Assembly: GCA_947466695.1 (NCBI GenBank)
Contig: CANIFC010000003.1
Coordinates: forward strand, 1-58,635
Length of the DNA stretch: 58,635 bases
DNA from: Oxalobacteraceae bacterium
GTDB taxonomy: Bacteria > Pseudomonadota > Gammaproteobacteria > Burkholderiales > Burkholderiaceae_D
Reading direction: 5' to 3'
Both the position numbers and the translations under genes were made by a program. A model generated the notes under the pieces. It worked only from the letters and a program-made list of their open reading frames with translations, had not been told where the DNA came from and did not search any database. Positions 17,530 to 26,951 of the stretch are shown piece by piece. Every line of letters begins with the position of its first letter. Position 1 is the stretch's first letter.

Positions 17530-19710
17530 ATGCCGCAACCATTTTCTGCCCGTTTATCCACGATCTCAATTGCCCTGCGTGCGGCATTCGCCGTCACCGT
17601 GTCCTGCCTTTCCATCGGGGCTGCGCTGGCGGACACGGTTGGGGCTACGGTCAAGCTTAGCGAGACCGAACCGCAGGCGTCTCCGATGAAACCGCAGGTA
17701 CCACCGATCACTCAGGTGAAGATCGTCGGCGTGATCGAGCGTGGCTATAAGGTCAAGAGCACAGCGATCGCGACCAAGACCGACACCTTGCTGCGCGATA
17801 CGCCGCAAGCGATTACGGTTATCACCGGCGAATTGATGCGCGATCAGGCGGTACAAAACATGGCCGATGTGATTCGCTACGTGCCCGGCATCGTCACGTC
17901 ACAAGGAGAAGGCAATCGCGACACCGTGATTTTTCGTGGTAACAGTTCAACCTCCGATTTCTACATCGATGGCATGCGCGACGATGTCCAGTATTTCCGC
18001 GATTTTTACAACATCGATAGCGTCGAGGCGATCAAGGGGCCCAATGCAATGATCTTCGGACGCGGCGGTTCGGGTGGCGTTATCAACCGCGTCAGCAAAC
18101 AGGCCCAGTGGAATGAGGTGCGAGAAGTGGCATTGAGCGTTGGCTCAAACAATGCACGTCGGGCGACTGCCGATCTCGGGGGCGCCGTCAACGACCATGT
18201 AGCGCTGCGTGTGAATGCGATGGTAGAAGAATCAGACAGCTTTCGCGATGGCGTCTCGCTCAAGCGCAGTGGCATCAATCCGACGATGGCGATCGGCGTC
18301 AATGCAGATACCAAAGTGCTGCTCGGTTACGAGCATTTTGAGGATAGTCGTATCGCGGATCGAGGCATTCCTTCGTTCAATGGCGAGCCTTTCGCGACCG
18401 ATCCATCGGTTTTTTTCGGCAATGCGAAAGCCAGTCCGACCTGGGCCAGGGTCGACGCGTTCAGCGCCGTCATTGATCACGATCTGGGCCATGGAATAAA
18501 GCTGCGCAACAGCACGCGCTTTGCCGATTACGACAAATTTTACCAAAACGTGTTTCCCGGAGCGGTTAGCGCGGATGGCAGCTCAGTATCCATTTCAGCC
18601 TATAACAATGCGACCCAGCGCAAAAATTTCTTCAACCAGACTGACCTGACCTTCTCGGAAATGACCGGTGCGATCGAGCACAAATTTGCCACCGGCATCG
18701 AATTGGGGCGCCAGGTGACGGACAATTTCCGCAACACCGGCTACTTTGCCGGGAACAAAACATCAATTGCTACTCCTACAAGCAATCCGGGCAGCGCGCC
18801 GGCACCCACGTTCAGACAAAGTGCGACGGACGCCGACAACCATAGTACAGCAACCGTTGCCTCCGTTTATCTACAAGACCAGATCATCTTTTCGCCGCAA
18901 TGGCAAGCCATCGTTGGACTGCGCTACGACCACTTCAAGATCGATTTCTTAAACCAGCGCAACAATACGACGATCGTACAAACAGATACCCCGCTGTCGC
19001 CACGCGCAGGATTGATTTACAAGCCATTTGAGGCCTTGTCGCTGTACGCAAGTTACAGCCTGGCGTTCGTGCCACGCGCTGGCGAGCAACTATCGTCGCT
19101 GACCCCTACCAATAAAGCCTTCGATCCGGAACAATTCAAGAACATGGAACTGGGCGTAAAATGGGACATTCAACCCAATCTGGCCGCCACCGCAGCACTG
19201 TATCAGCTCGATCGCAGCAATGTGATCATCGCCGACCCGAGCGATGCGAGCAAATCGGTACTGGCCGATGGCCAGCGCAGTAAGGGACTCGAACTCGGCC
19301 TGAGTGGCAAACTGAGCCGTGACTGGAGTCTGATGGGCGCCTATGCCTATCAGGATGCAAAGATCACGCAGACGCAGTCGAACGCGATTGTCGCTGGAGC
19401 ACGCGTGGCGCAAGTGCCCAAGCATACTTTTTCATTATGGAATCGCTACGATCTCAACGCTGCATGGGGTGCCGGCCTGGGCGTGATTTATCGCAGCAGC
19501 ATCGATGCATCGACATCAAACAGCGTTACCCTGCCCGGTTTCACCCGTTTTGATGGCGCGCTGTACTACCAGGTCAACAAGAATTTGACACTGCAAGTCA
19601 ATCTGGAAAACATATTTGATAAGCCATATTTTGCCTCGGCGCACAACGATAACAACATCACGCCCGGCGCACCGCGCGCGATCCGGATCGGTTTGAACGC
19701 CAAGTTCTGA
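17530..19710 (+). CDS. TonB-dependent siderophore receptor (Fiu/catecholate-like)
   Basis: 726 aa. The ATG at 17530 has GGAG upstream and starts a signal peptide (ending near GAALA); the track start at 17482 lies inside the Fur palindrome. The plug domain (about 65-190) shows DTPQAITVITGELMRDQ, GNSSTSDFYIDGMRDDVQYFRDFYNIDSVEAIKGPNAMIFGRGGSGGVINRV, which is typical of siderophore receptors. A 22-strand-type barrel follows and ends in IGLNAKF with a terminal Phe for Bam recognition. It should move ferric siderophore across the outer membrane using TonB energy. Iron repression through the upstream Fur box is likely. The ligand (catecholate rather than hydroxamate) is inferred from style only. 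Confidence 0.92.
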   Translation: MPQPFSARLSTISIALRAAFAVTVSCLSIGAALADTVGATVKLSETEPQASPMKPQVPPITQVKIVGVIERGYKVKSTAIATKTDTLLRDTPQAITVITGELMRDQAVQNMADVIRYVPGIVTSQGEGNRDTVIFRGNSSTSDFYIDGMRDDVQYFRDFYNIDSVEAIKGPNAMIFGRGGSGGVINRVSKQAQWNEVREVALSVGSNNARRATADLGGAVNDHVALRVNAMVEESDSFRDGVSLKRSGINPTMAIGVNADTKVLLGYEHFEDSRIADRGIPSFNGEPFATDPSVFFGNAKASPTWARVDAFSAVIDHDLGHGIKLRNSTRFADYDKFYQNVFPGAVSADGSSVSISAYNNATQRKNFFNQTDLTFSEMTGAIEHKFATGIELGRQVTDNFRNTGYFAGNKTSIATPTSNPGSAPAPTFRQSATDADNHSTATVASVYLQDQIIFSPQWQAIVGLRYDHFKIDFLNQRNNTTIVQTDTPLSPRAGLIYKPFEALSLYASYSLAFVPRAGEQLSSLTPTNKAFDPEQFKNMELGVKWDIQPNLAATAALYQLDRSNVIIADPSDASKSVLADGQRSKGLELGLSGKLSRDWSLMGAYAYQDAKITQTQSNAIVAGARVAQVPKHTFSLWNRYDLNAAWGAGLGVIYRSSIDASTSNSVTLPGFTRFDGALYYQVNKNLTLQVNLENIFDKPYFASAHNDNNITPGAPRAIRIGLNAKF

Positions 19711-19717
19711 TGTAGGG

Positions 19718-20257
19718 TTAATGCTTCAGTCTGATGCTAACGGGGGTGGTCGCCGGGTGCGATGGATACCAGCCGATCGCCTGCTGCAAGCCGCGTGCGA
19801 TATCGTGCGCGGGCGCATAACCGAACAGCGCAGCCGCTTTCGAAATGTCTGCTTGCGAATGGCGCCCGTCGCCGCTACGAAACTCGGCATAATGCGGAGC
19901 GTAATGGCGCAAACGAGGATAACGTTCGATCAGGAACGCACGCGTCATCGCAAACAACGCATTGAGCCGGGTACGCCCGTTGAAGGCCACGTTATAGACT
20001 TGACTGACGGTGGCCGGATTGTCGCTCAGCGCCGCCAGCAAATTAGCCTGGACGGCATTACCAACATAGTAAAAATACTGGCTGCTTTCGCCGTCGCTAT
20101 TGAGATACAACGGGCATACAACGGGCGCGCATGAATCATTGAGGCGATCCAGTGCGGAATGGCGACAGCATAAGCGCATTCCGGATTCTGCTATGGTCAG
20201 AAAATATTGACGTGGTGCAGCCCGATTGTCTCCATGCCACAGCCAGGGCGATTGCAT
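19718..20257 (-). pseudogene. C-terminal remnant of a nucleotide-sugar 4-epimerase (WbpP/GalE-like)
   Basis: The last about 120 codons match the end of NAD-dependent UDP-GlcNAc/GalNAc-type epimerases: DGESSQYFYYVGNAVQANLLAAL, VYNVAFNGRTRLNALF, RSGDGRHSQADISKAAALFGYAPAH. The NAD-binding Rossmann half (GxxGxxG, YxxxK) is missing. The first 55 or so residues of the open frame do not fit the family. It sits beside a decayed ISAs1 transposase, so insertion followed by deletion probably removed the 5' part. It stops 7 bp from the receptor gene. Not expected to be functional. Confidence 0.8.
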
Positions 20258-20314
20258 GAAGGATCAGACTGGCAAGCCCAACACCTACCAAGATAGCTGT
20301 CAAAACCCGCGCGG

Positions 20315-20960
20315 TTATATACTCGCTTGGCAGCGATGGCGGGTTTCGTCGTCTTCTCTTTTTTTGAGCAATTTGAGGCCAATTCGGCGCAGAATGGCAA
20401 AATTCTGCGCCGCGTCACCTACGCGGATTCGGCAATCGTCTTCGCGCAATGCGAGCTCCAGTACCCAGTGCATGCTGTTTTCGATGCCCCAGTGCGCCCT
20501 TACAATCCGACCCAGCGGCGCCGCCTTGGCCGGCAAACTGCTGATGTAATACCGGCGCTCCACGCTGGCTGTGCCGGTACTGTTTCGCCCGATGATTTCA
20601 CATATCGATTCAATCATGATGAGGCTTTTCAAGCCGCCCCAATGCTGGTTTTGTTCACTGAGCCAGGCGACGTCGTTGATGACCAGGCAGCGCCGGGTTT
20701 CGATTCGTCCGTGATCTTTTTAGGTCTGGCGATGATCTCGTTGCTCTTGTCTGCAGTGCGGACCACCCAGTGTCACGCCGCTCACACTGCTCCATGCCGA
20801 GGCAAGATAAATCGCGCTGTGCTTGCCATTGTGCGAGCCAATGCCAGTGGTAAATGGCAGGTGTTGGCGCAGCTAATCGAGCGTTCATTTTGCTCCACTC
20901 AACAACCGTCGTCCCGTTGATATCTACACTCACGTGCCCGGGGATCGCGCAATTCATCGA
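20315..20960 (-). pseudogene. degraded ISAs1-family transposase
   Basis: The 105-aa frame 20315-20632 matches the C-terminus of ISAs1 transposases: SVERRYYISSLPAKAAPLGRIVRAHWGIENSMHWVLELALREDDCRIRVGDAAQNFAILRRIGLKLLKKR. Just upstream the same frame reads KDHGRIETRR. Further upstream, in other frames, are pieces like NGKHSAIYLASAWSS and VRTADKSNEI. The central catalytic block between KSNEI and KDHGRIETRR is missing and the frame shifts several times. The element is dead. I could not define terminal inverted repeats or target duplications, so the outer boundaries are approximate. Confidence 0.82.
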
Positions 20961-21151
20961 ATGCTTCCAGTAGCGAAATCGGTTCAACTGTCTAAATATT
21001 GAAAGTAAACGTCTTTTTCGGCGAGCTTATAAGCAATATTCGAGAACGATGGCCACCACGCCGACCTTTCCTTCATGCAATTGCCCAGGATGTACGATAG
21101 ACATCGTTGACATCTACCGCTAACAAATATATCAAAAAAACTTCAGATGGG

Positions 21152-23353
21152 TTAAAAATCGACCGTCGCCGACACGGTGAATGTACGCGGCAATGCCAAG
21201 ACCAGATAACCCGAGCCGGGATAGCCACCAGCAGAAGCCCAATAATTCTTGTCAGTCACATTATCGACACGAGCGCGAAAAGTGACATCGCGCTGGCCGA
21301 TCTTGGTCATGTAGCGGGCACTCAGGTCAAGCCGGGTCCATGACGGCAGCCGTTGCAGGTTAGCTGCATCGGCAAACTGACTTGAGGTGTAAATAGTACG
21401 CCCCGAAACAGCCAGGCCGCTGATACCGGGAACATCCCAGTCAACACCCGCGTTGAGCTGGGTACCGGGCACACCGATGGCATCTTTACCATCGTTGGTG
21501 CCACCAAAACTGTGAAGCTGCGTGGCATCGAGCAAGGTCAGGCCACCCAATAATCGCAGACCACGCAAGGGCTGGCCGAAAACCGATAACTCAAGACCGC
21601 GGTTACGCTGCTCGCCGAATACGCCGAAAATTTTATCCTGCACATAGGCCGAAGGCTGCGCCGTCGTAAATAGAGCGGCGTTGACACCAAAAGTGCCAGC
21701 ATCATATTTCACGCCGACTTCTTTTTGTTTCGCTTTGTACGGCGCAAACGTCTGACCAATATTGAGCACACCGGTGCCCGCCGCTACCGCGCCTTTTTGC
21801 AGACCTTCCGTATAGTTGGCATAGAGCGAGATGTCCTTATTGAGCTTCAATACCGCGGCAGCGAGCGGGGTCACAACGCTTTCGTCATATCCGGACTCCT
21901 GCTTGCCAGTATCATAATTGTAGCTAAAATCACGGATATTCTGGCTACGTGCACCGATTGTCAGCAACACTGTTTCATTAGCGAAGGACATTGTGTCGGC
22001 TACTGCGTAACTTGATAAAATACTCTTGCTCGTGACCAGAGGTGCGCTGAGCTTGCCGCCGGTATAAAAATTGGCCGGCGGCGCAGCGGAATCGAGCGGC
22101 TGATAAATATTGGTTGGAATCAATGCCACAAAAAAATCGCTCAAGGCGTAAGCGTTGCGGGACTCGGACCAGAAGCCGGAGGCGACTGCACTGAGGCTAT
22201 GGCCGACATTGCCTGTCTGCAGCTTGGCGCGAATACCGATTTCACCTGTCCGCACCGAATCCCTGCGTTCATTATCGAAACGGTACATGCCGGCACGACC
22301 ATCAACGTTCGTCACAGACGGCGCGGCAAGAATGTTTGATTCGCTGCCAGAGCGTGCGCCCAGCGCACCCCATGCAACAAGGTTATCACTGATATCGAAT
22401 TCACCGCGTAGCGTTCCAAAGGTATCGCGTTCATTCGACCGGGTCCATTTCTGGGCAAAGCTGGCGGAGGCATCCGGCGCGACGGGCAGAGCGATGGCAC
22501 TTGCGATTGTCACGCTGGGACGCGGTGCGTCAAGCTGATGATCCTGATGGCCGATATCAGCAGAAACCCGGAAATGCTCCCCACGATAATCGAGTCCGGC
22601 AGAGAAGACGGATAACGCGCGTTGTTCGTGATCAACACTGGTATCACCCTGACGCCGGACGGCATTGAGACGAATACCGGTATGATCGTTTTCTCCGAAA
22701 CGGCGACCGATGTCTGCTGCAAGATATGACTGGCCACCGCTTTCGACACCGGCTGTGAATTGGGTCAGTGCCGCACTGGTCGCACGTTTTGGCAGTAAAT
22801 TAATGGCACCACCGATACCGCCACCGCCGGGTGCAGCCCCGTTAATGAAAGAATTGGCGCCACGCAGAACTTCAACCCGCTCCAGCAACTCGGAGGCGAC
22901 GAACTGGCGCGGCAACAGGCCGTACAAGCCGTTATAGCCAATGTCATCGGAACTGACGGCGAAACCGCGGATCATGTAGAGCTCCTGAAAATTACCGAAA
23001 CCGCGCGCAATACGCACCGACGGATCGTTTTGTAACACGTCGGCCACGCCCCGCGCCTGCTGATCCTGGATTAATTGCTGCGTGTAATTGGTCGTATTAA
23101 ATGGCGTACTCATCGCATCGACATTACCCAGCAAGCCCAGATGGCCTCCACGCGCAACCTGACCGCCGGAATACGCCTTGGACAAACCTTCTGCCGAGGC
23201 ATCAGCAGACGCGTTGATGGTCACTGTCGGTATACTTTTTGCGGCATCGGCCGGAAGCGCTTCCCGCTGACTGTCCTGACTGTAAGCTGATGTGGTTACC
23301 GCAAGAAAGGCTGCCAGCGCGAGCGGAGTGAGTTTGAAACAAAATGTGTGCAT
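21152..23353 (-). CDS. TonB-dependent siderophore receptor
   Basis: 733 aa with signal peptide (LTPLALAAFLAVTTSAYSQ). The plug (about 75-200) has FNTTNYTQQLIQDQQARGVADVLQNDPSVRIARGFGNFQELYMIRGFAV and LLERVEVLRGANSFINGAAPGGGGIGGAINLLPKRA. The barrel ends RTFTVSATVDF with terminal Phe. It belongs to the large siderophore-receptor group but differs from the receptor at 17.5 kb in the plug, so the two are not recent duplicates. It is divergent from a PepSY membrane protein across a region with two Fur-like boxes, which suggests one shared iron-controlled unit. The leader contains a 9-bp inverted repeat. The ligand is unknown. Confidence 0.92.
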   Translation of the reverse strand: MHTFCFKLTPLALAAFLAVTTSAYSQDSQREALPADAAKSIPTVTINASADASAEGLSKAYSGGQVARGGHLGLLGNVDAMSTPFNTTNYTQQLIQDQQARGVADVLQNDPSVRIARGFGNFQELYMIRGFAVSSDDIGYNGLYGLLPRQFVASELLERVEVLRGANSFINGAAPGGGGIGGAINLLPKRATSAALTQFTAGVESGGQSYLAADIGRRFGENDHTGIRLNAVRRQGDTSVDHEQRALSVFSAGLDYRGEHFRVSADIGHQDHQLDAPRPSVTIASAIALPVAPDASASFAQKWTRSNERDTFGTLRGEFDISDNLVAWGALGARSGSESNILAAPSVTNVDGRAGMYRFDNERRDSVRTGEIGIRAKLQTGNVGHSLSAVASGFWSESRNAYALSDFFVALIPTNIYQPLDSAAPPANFYTGGKLSAPLVTSKSILSSYAVADTMSFANETVLLTIGARSQNIRDFSYNYDTGKQESGYDESVVTPLAAAVLKLNKDISLYANYTEGLQKGAVAAGTGVLNIGQTFAPYKAKQKEVGVKYDAGTFGVNAALFTTAQPSAYVQDKIFGVFGEQRNRGLELSVFGQPLRGLRLLGGLTLLDATQLHSFGGTNDGKDAIGVPGTQLNAGVDWDVPGISGLAVSGRTIYTSSQFADAANLQRLPSWTRLDLSARYMTKIGQRDVTFRARVDNVTDKNYWASAGGYPGSGYLVLALPRTFTVSATVDF

Positions 23354-23414
23354 GAGATGCCAGCCTGAGGAGTGAATGAACGCTTGAATTAATAAATAAC
23401 AGGAAAAACTACCA

Positions 23415-23444
23415 TGTAGATGAGATTAATAAACATCATCTACA
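23415..23444. promoter_or_regulatory. inverted repeat in the receptor leader
   Basis: TGTAGATGA-N12-TCATCTACA is a perfect 9-bp inverted repeat 60-90 bp upstream of the receptor start. It could be an operator for a specific regulator or a 5' UTR hairpin. It does not resemble a Fur box. Confidence 0.45.
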
Positions 23445-23450
23445 AACAAG

Positions 23451-23463
23451 AATGATTCTCATT
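23451..23463 (-). promoter_or_regulatory. Fur box (receptor side)
   Basis: AATGATTCTCATT is the exact reverse complement of the Fur core AATGAGAATCATT. It lies about 100 bp upstream of the leftward receptor. Confidence 0.85.
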
Positions 23464-23492
23464 ATATAGAAAATATTTGAAATTAATATACT

Positions 23493-23512
23493 AAATGAGA
23501 ATGATTTGCATT
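23493..23512 (+). promoter_or_regulatory. Fur-like box (PepSY side)
   Basis: AAATGAGAATGATTTGCATT contains overlapping Fur hexamers (NATWAT-like) directly upstream of the rightward PepSY gene. It is less symmetric than the other two boxes. Confidence 0.75.
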
Positions 23513-23551
23513 ATTATTTGTTCTTTATAGCTCATGATCACCTTAAAGACC

Positions 23552-24967
23552 ATGTCGATGACACCCGCTACAATCAGGCGCTGGACCTGGCTCCACAAAT
23601 GGTCCAGCCTGCCCTGTACTATTTTTATGTTGCTGCTATGCCTGACCGGTCTGCCGCTGATCTTTCATCACGAAATCGATCACTTGCTGGGAAATTCGAT
23701 CGAAGCGCCGTTTATGCCAGCCGACACGGCAAAGGCAGATCTTGATGAGGTTATCGCTTCTGCGCTAAAAGTCTATCCAGGCAAGATCATGCTGTACATG
23801 TCACAAGAGAGGGGTGACGACAGCAAATGGAATATGACCGTTGGCGACTACGCGACGGACGAACAGTACAAATCGATCGCGGTAGATTCCCGAACCGCCA
23901 AAGTACTGGCAGAAGCGCCTACCAGCGGGACATTCCTCAGCGTGATGTTCCGCCTCCACGTTGATCTGTTCGCCGGTTTGCCGGGTATGCTTTTTCTTGG
24001 ACTGATGGGATTTCTGCTATTGCTGGCGCTGGTCTCTGGCACAGTATTGTATGCACCCTTCATGCGCAAACTTGATTTTGGCACGGTAAGACATGAACGG
24101 GCGCCAAGACTCAAATGGCTCGATCTGCACAACATGCTGGGCATTGTCACGCTGGTGTGGGTTTTTGTTGTAGGTGGAACCGGCATGATCAATACGTGGG
24201 CAGATCTGCTGCTAAAGTACTGGAAAGTCACCGAGATGGCAGAAATGACCGCACCCTACAAAGGACTGCCGGTACCCGCCAAGCTGGCATCCGTACAGCA
24301 GTCTTCTGAGCGTGCCAGAGCGATCGAGCCGGGTATGCAAATTGCCTTTATTGCCTTTCCCGGTACGGCATTCAGCAGTCCGCATCACTATGGCGTCTTC
24401 ATGCGTGGCAACGAGGCATTTACCTCGCGCCTATACCAGCCGGTACTGGTCGACGCCCGCACCGCGCAAGTCACTGACAGCCGCCGTCTGCCCTGGTATC
24501 TGACAGCACTACTGCTATCCCAGCCGCTCCATTTTGGCGATTACGGCGGGAGATGGATGCAAATAGTGTGGGCGCTACTCGATATCACCACCATCATTGT
24601 CTTAGGCAGCGGTGTATATCTGTGGCTGACAAGGGCCAGCCAGGTAAATGTCGCACTACGTGCCACGGGCAAAAAACGCAGTGCCAGCTCACACCCCTTC
24701 AACGCGCGACGGAGTATTGCGATGAAACGCTCGTTATACCTTTTATGGGCGGGGCCTTGCATCATGGCTCTGCTGACATTGACAGGACTAATTTCAGCCT
24801 TGCTTGGAGATGGGATATGGGATGCACTTTCCGCCCTGGCCCTGGGCATACCCGTGGCAAGCTGTGCCTGGTATGGCTTACGGCATACAGTGCAGGCAAG
24901 GGCTTATCTCCCCTATCGTAAAGCCCGCAAAGCCCGCAAATTGCTCTGTCCGGCTTCCGTCAGGTGA
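23552..24967 (+). CDS. PepSY-associated transmembrane protein (iron-regulated)
   Basis: About 471 aa. In-frame ATGs at 23534, 23552 and 23558 are all possible; family proteins usually begin MTPATxRRWxWxHKW, which favours the last two. TM1 (SSLPCTIFMLLLCLTGLPLIFHHEI) is followed by a PepSY-like periplasmic part (DEVIASALKVYPGKIMLYM), TM2 (GMLFLGLMGFLLLLALVSGTVLY), TM3 (LGIVTLVWVFVVGGTGMINTW) and TM4 (LLDITTIIVLGSGVYLWLT). Two further TMs end the protein, as in longer family members. The family accompanies siderophore receptors and is thought to act in ferric-siderophore reduction or release. It shares a Fur-controlled divergent promoter with the receptor. It overlaps the convergent LysR gene by 8 bp. 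Confidence 0.88.
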   Translation: MSMTPATIRRWTWLHKWSSLPCTIFMLLLCLTGLPLIFHHEIDHLLGNSIEAPFMPADTAKADLDEVIASALKVYPGKIMLYMSQERGDDSKWNMTVGDYATDEQYKSIAVDSRTAKVLAEAPTSGTFLSVMFRLHVDLFAGLPGMLFLGLMGFLLLLALVSGTVLYAPFMRKLDFGTVRHERAPRLKWLDLHNMLGIVTLVWVFVVGGTGMINTWADLLLKYWKVTEMAEMTAPYKGLPVPAKLASVQQSSERARAIEPGMQIAFIAFPGTAFSSPHHYGVFMRGNEAFTSRLYQPVLVDARTAQVTDSRRLPWYLTALLLSQPLHFGDYGGRWMQIVWALLDITTIIVLGSGVYLWLTRASQVNVALRATGKKRSASSHPFNARRSIAMKRSLYLLWAGPCIMALLTLTGLISALLGDGIWDALSALALGIPVASCAWYGLRHTVQARAYLPYRKARKARKLLCPASVR

Positions 24968-25886
24968 CGATTTCAGCCGCGGCACCGGCAATAATCCGGC
25001 GCAACCACTGCACCTCGGCAGCGGCATGCACCCGCTCATGCCAGAGCATGAAAAACTGCATCCTGGGCATGGTAACCGGTACCGGCAACACGGCGATCGG
25101 CCAATCCCTGGCGCACTGCAAGGCAAAACTGCGGCTGGTGGTGAAGACCAGATCGGTGCGCGACAAAATATAGGGCACCATGCCAAAATAAGGTACGGTC
25201 ATCTGGATCTTGCGCTTGAGACCCTGCTCCGCCAGCGCCTGGTCAATAATGCTGCGGTGGCCCGACATATACGGGGTCGGCGCCAGATGCGACATGTCCA
25301 GATAGTGTTTTAACGACAAACCGCTCCTGACCACCGGATGATCACGCTTGATCATGCAGACGATGTCGTCTTCCAATAATTGCGCCAGATGGAGATTTTG
25401 CGGCAGGTCGGGCCAGTTACCGATGACACAATCGAGTGTCCCGTTTTCCAGCGCCGAGGCATAGTCAAACCCGGCATTAAGTGCATGCACCACCAGCCCG
25501 GCCTGCGGCGCCTGCAAACGGATTTTTTCCATGATCAGCGGGATCAGCAAGAAACTCAGGTAATCGGGCGCACCAAGCTGAAACACACGCCGCGTCTGGC
25601 CGGGCACAAAAGTCGGCGCCGGATTGGCAATGCGCTCCATGATGTCCAGTGCCTCTTGGGCGAGCAGTAATAATTGCTCACCACGTACGGTCGGCATCAG
25701 GCCATTTTTACCGCGCACCACAATGGCGTCACCAGTAATGTCGCGCAGGCGCTTGAGGACATTGCTCACGGCCGGCTGGGACAGGCCCAGCTTCATGGCG
25801 GCACGGGTGACACTACGCTCGCTCAGTACGGCGGCCAATACGCGTAGTAAATGCGTATCGAGATGCTCGTGACGCGCTGTATTCAT
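24960..25886 (-). CDS. LysR-family transcriptional regulator
   Basis: 308 aa. The N-terminal winged helix-turn-helix (about 10-68) reads LLRVLAAVLSERSVTRAAMKLGLSQPAVSNVLKRLRDITGD. The effector domain (about 95-300) resembles the NodD/LinR-like group (FQLGAPDYLSFLLIPLIMEKI, DCVIGNWPDLP, VFTTSRSFALQCARDWPI, MPRMQFFMLWHERVH). Its ATG overlaps the stop of the upstream amidotransferase gene as ATGA, so the two are co-transcribed and probably translationally coupled. There is no divergently transcribed neighbour of the usual LysR type, so its targets cannot be guessed from position. Confidence 0.94.
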   Translation of the reverse strand: MNTARHEHLDTHLLRVLAAVLSERSVTRAAMKLGLSQPAVSNVLKRLRDITGDAIVVRGKNGLMPTVRGEQLLLLAQEALDIMERIANPAPTFVPGQTRRVFQLGAPDYLSFLLIPLIMEKIRLQAPQAGLVVHALNAGFDYASALENGTLDCVIGNWPDLPQNLHLAQLLEDDIVCMIKRDHPVVRSGLSLKHYLDMSHLAPTPYMSGHRSIIDQALAEQGLKRKIQMTVPYFGMVPYILSRTDLVFTTSRSFALQCARDWPIAVLPVPVTMPRMQFFMLWHERVHAAAEVQWLRRIIAGAAAEIVT

Positions 25887-26662
25887 GCCATCAAAGGTTC
25901 AACGATGGCACCATCGACAAAGACCTTGAACTCTCCCGGCAAGAATTGACGCCAGTTTTCATTGTTCGTCAGTGGTTCAGTGACAATCACTGCGACGCGG
26001 TCGTCCGGTGTCGTCACCTCGGTAAAATCGATCTCGTATTCTTCGTCGGCCAAGCTCGCCGCGGTGAAGGGAAACTGGCGTACCAGATAATGCAGATTGG
26101 TAGAGCAGTGGACGAACAGGGCGGCACCATTTGAAAGTGTCATGTTAAAGGTGCCGTAGCTGGCAATTTCACGACAGATTTCACGCAGAAAAACCGTGAG
26201 ATCTGCCGTTGAAGGGGCCTGATCGACAAAGCGGCGGCGCATTTCCTGCATCACATAACAAAACGCTGTTTCGCTGTCGGTACTGCCGACCGGAAGAAAG
26301 ACCCCGTCGAGCGCCGGTGCAAAATTTTTCAGGTCGCCGTTATGGGCAAAAACCCAGTAGCGGCCCCAGCATTCACGCACGAAGGGATGGCAGTTTTCCA
26401 GGCTGACCACACCTTGCGTAGCCTTGCGGATATGCGCAATGACGTTTTTTGATTTAATCGGATAGCGCTTGATCAGTTCGGCCAGCGGAGAATCGACGGC
26501 GGCATGATGATCAACAAAATGGCGCACCCCATTGCCCTCGAAAAATGCGATACCCCAGCCATCCCTGTGTTCATCGGTGTTCCCGCCGCGCAGCGCAAAA
26601 CCGGTAAAACTGAACATGATATCTGTAGGGGTATTGCAATTCATTGCGAGTAGCTGACACAT
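25883..26662 (-). CDS. class II glutamine amidotransferase (YafJ-like)
   Basis: 259 aa from the Met at 26662, chosen because class II amidotransferases need Cys right after the initiator Met and this start gives MCQLLAMNCNTP; the track start at 26710 would bury it. Conserved features are Cys2 (nucleophile), FALRGGNTDEHRDGWGIAFFEG, VIAHIRKATQG and WVFAHNGDL. The fold releases ammonia from glutamine; no synthase partner domain is attached, so the acceptor is unknown. Length matches stand-alone YafJ-type proteins. It overlaps the downstream LysR gene by 4 bp. Confidence 0.92.
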   Translation of the reverse strand: MCQLLAMNCNTPTDIMFSFTGFALRGGNTDEHRDGWGIAFFEGNGVRHFVDHHAAVDSPLAELIKRYPIKSKNVIAHIRKATQGVVSLENCHPFVRECWGRYWVFAHNGDLKNFAPALDGVFLPVGSTDSETAFCYVMQEMRRRFVDQAPSTADLTVFLREICREIASYGTFNMTLSNGAALFVHCSTNLHYLVRQFPFTAASLADEEYEIDFTEVTTPDDRVAVIVTEPLTNNENWRQFLPGEFKVFVDGAIVEPLMA

Positions 26663-26778
26663 GTCGGTAAGAAATAAAAATGAGCGATTCATTACCTTAG
26701 CACATGCCATCGCCTGCGATGTGCGATTTACGGATAATCAATCACGCGTGCCTGCGCTTTTTCGTCTGCCCGCTATTG

Positions 26779-26800
26779 TTATCGTTTTAAAAAACGATAA
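26779..26800. promoter_or_regulatory. perfect 22-bp palindrome
   Basis: TTATCGTTTT-AA-AAAACGATAA lies between the divergent amidotransferase and protease genes. The symmetry suggests an operator; it has no GC-rich stem, so it is unlikely to be a terminator. Confidence 0.55.
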
Positions 26801-26951
26801 AAGCAGCTAATTTGCTGACTGCTCTGCTTTTTTCACCGGCGGCAGAGAATCGACAAGCTGTATTTTATTTAACAGGTCAAAAAAATCGTTTATGCTCTTG
26901 CCACTATTCTCGTCTGTCACTGAATTTTTAAAAGTCTTGAAAGCTTTTTGC

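Noticed and set aside
20655-20987. 110-aa minus-strand ORF as a separate gene
   Set aside because: It overlaps frame-shifted ISAs1 transposase fragments and is part of the same dead element.
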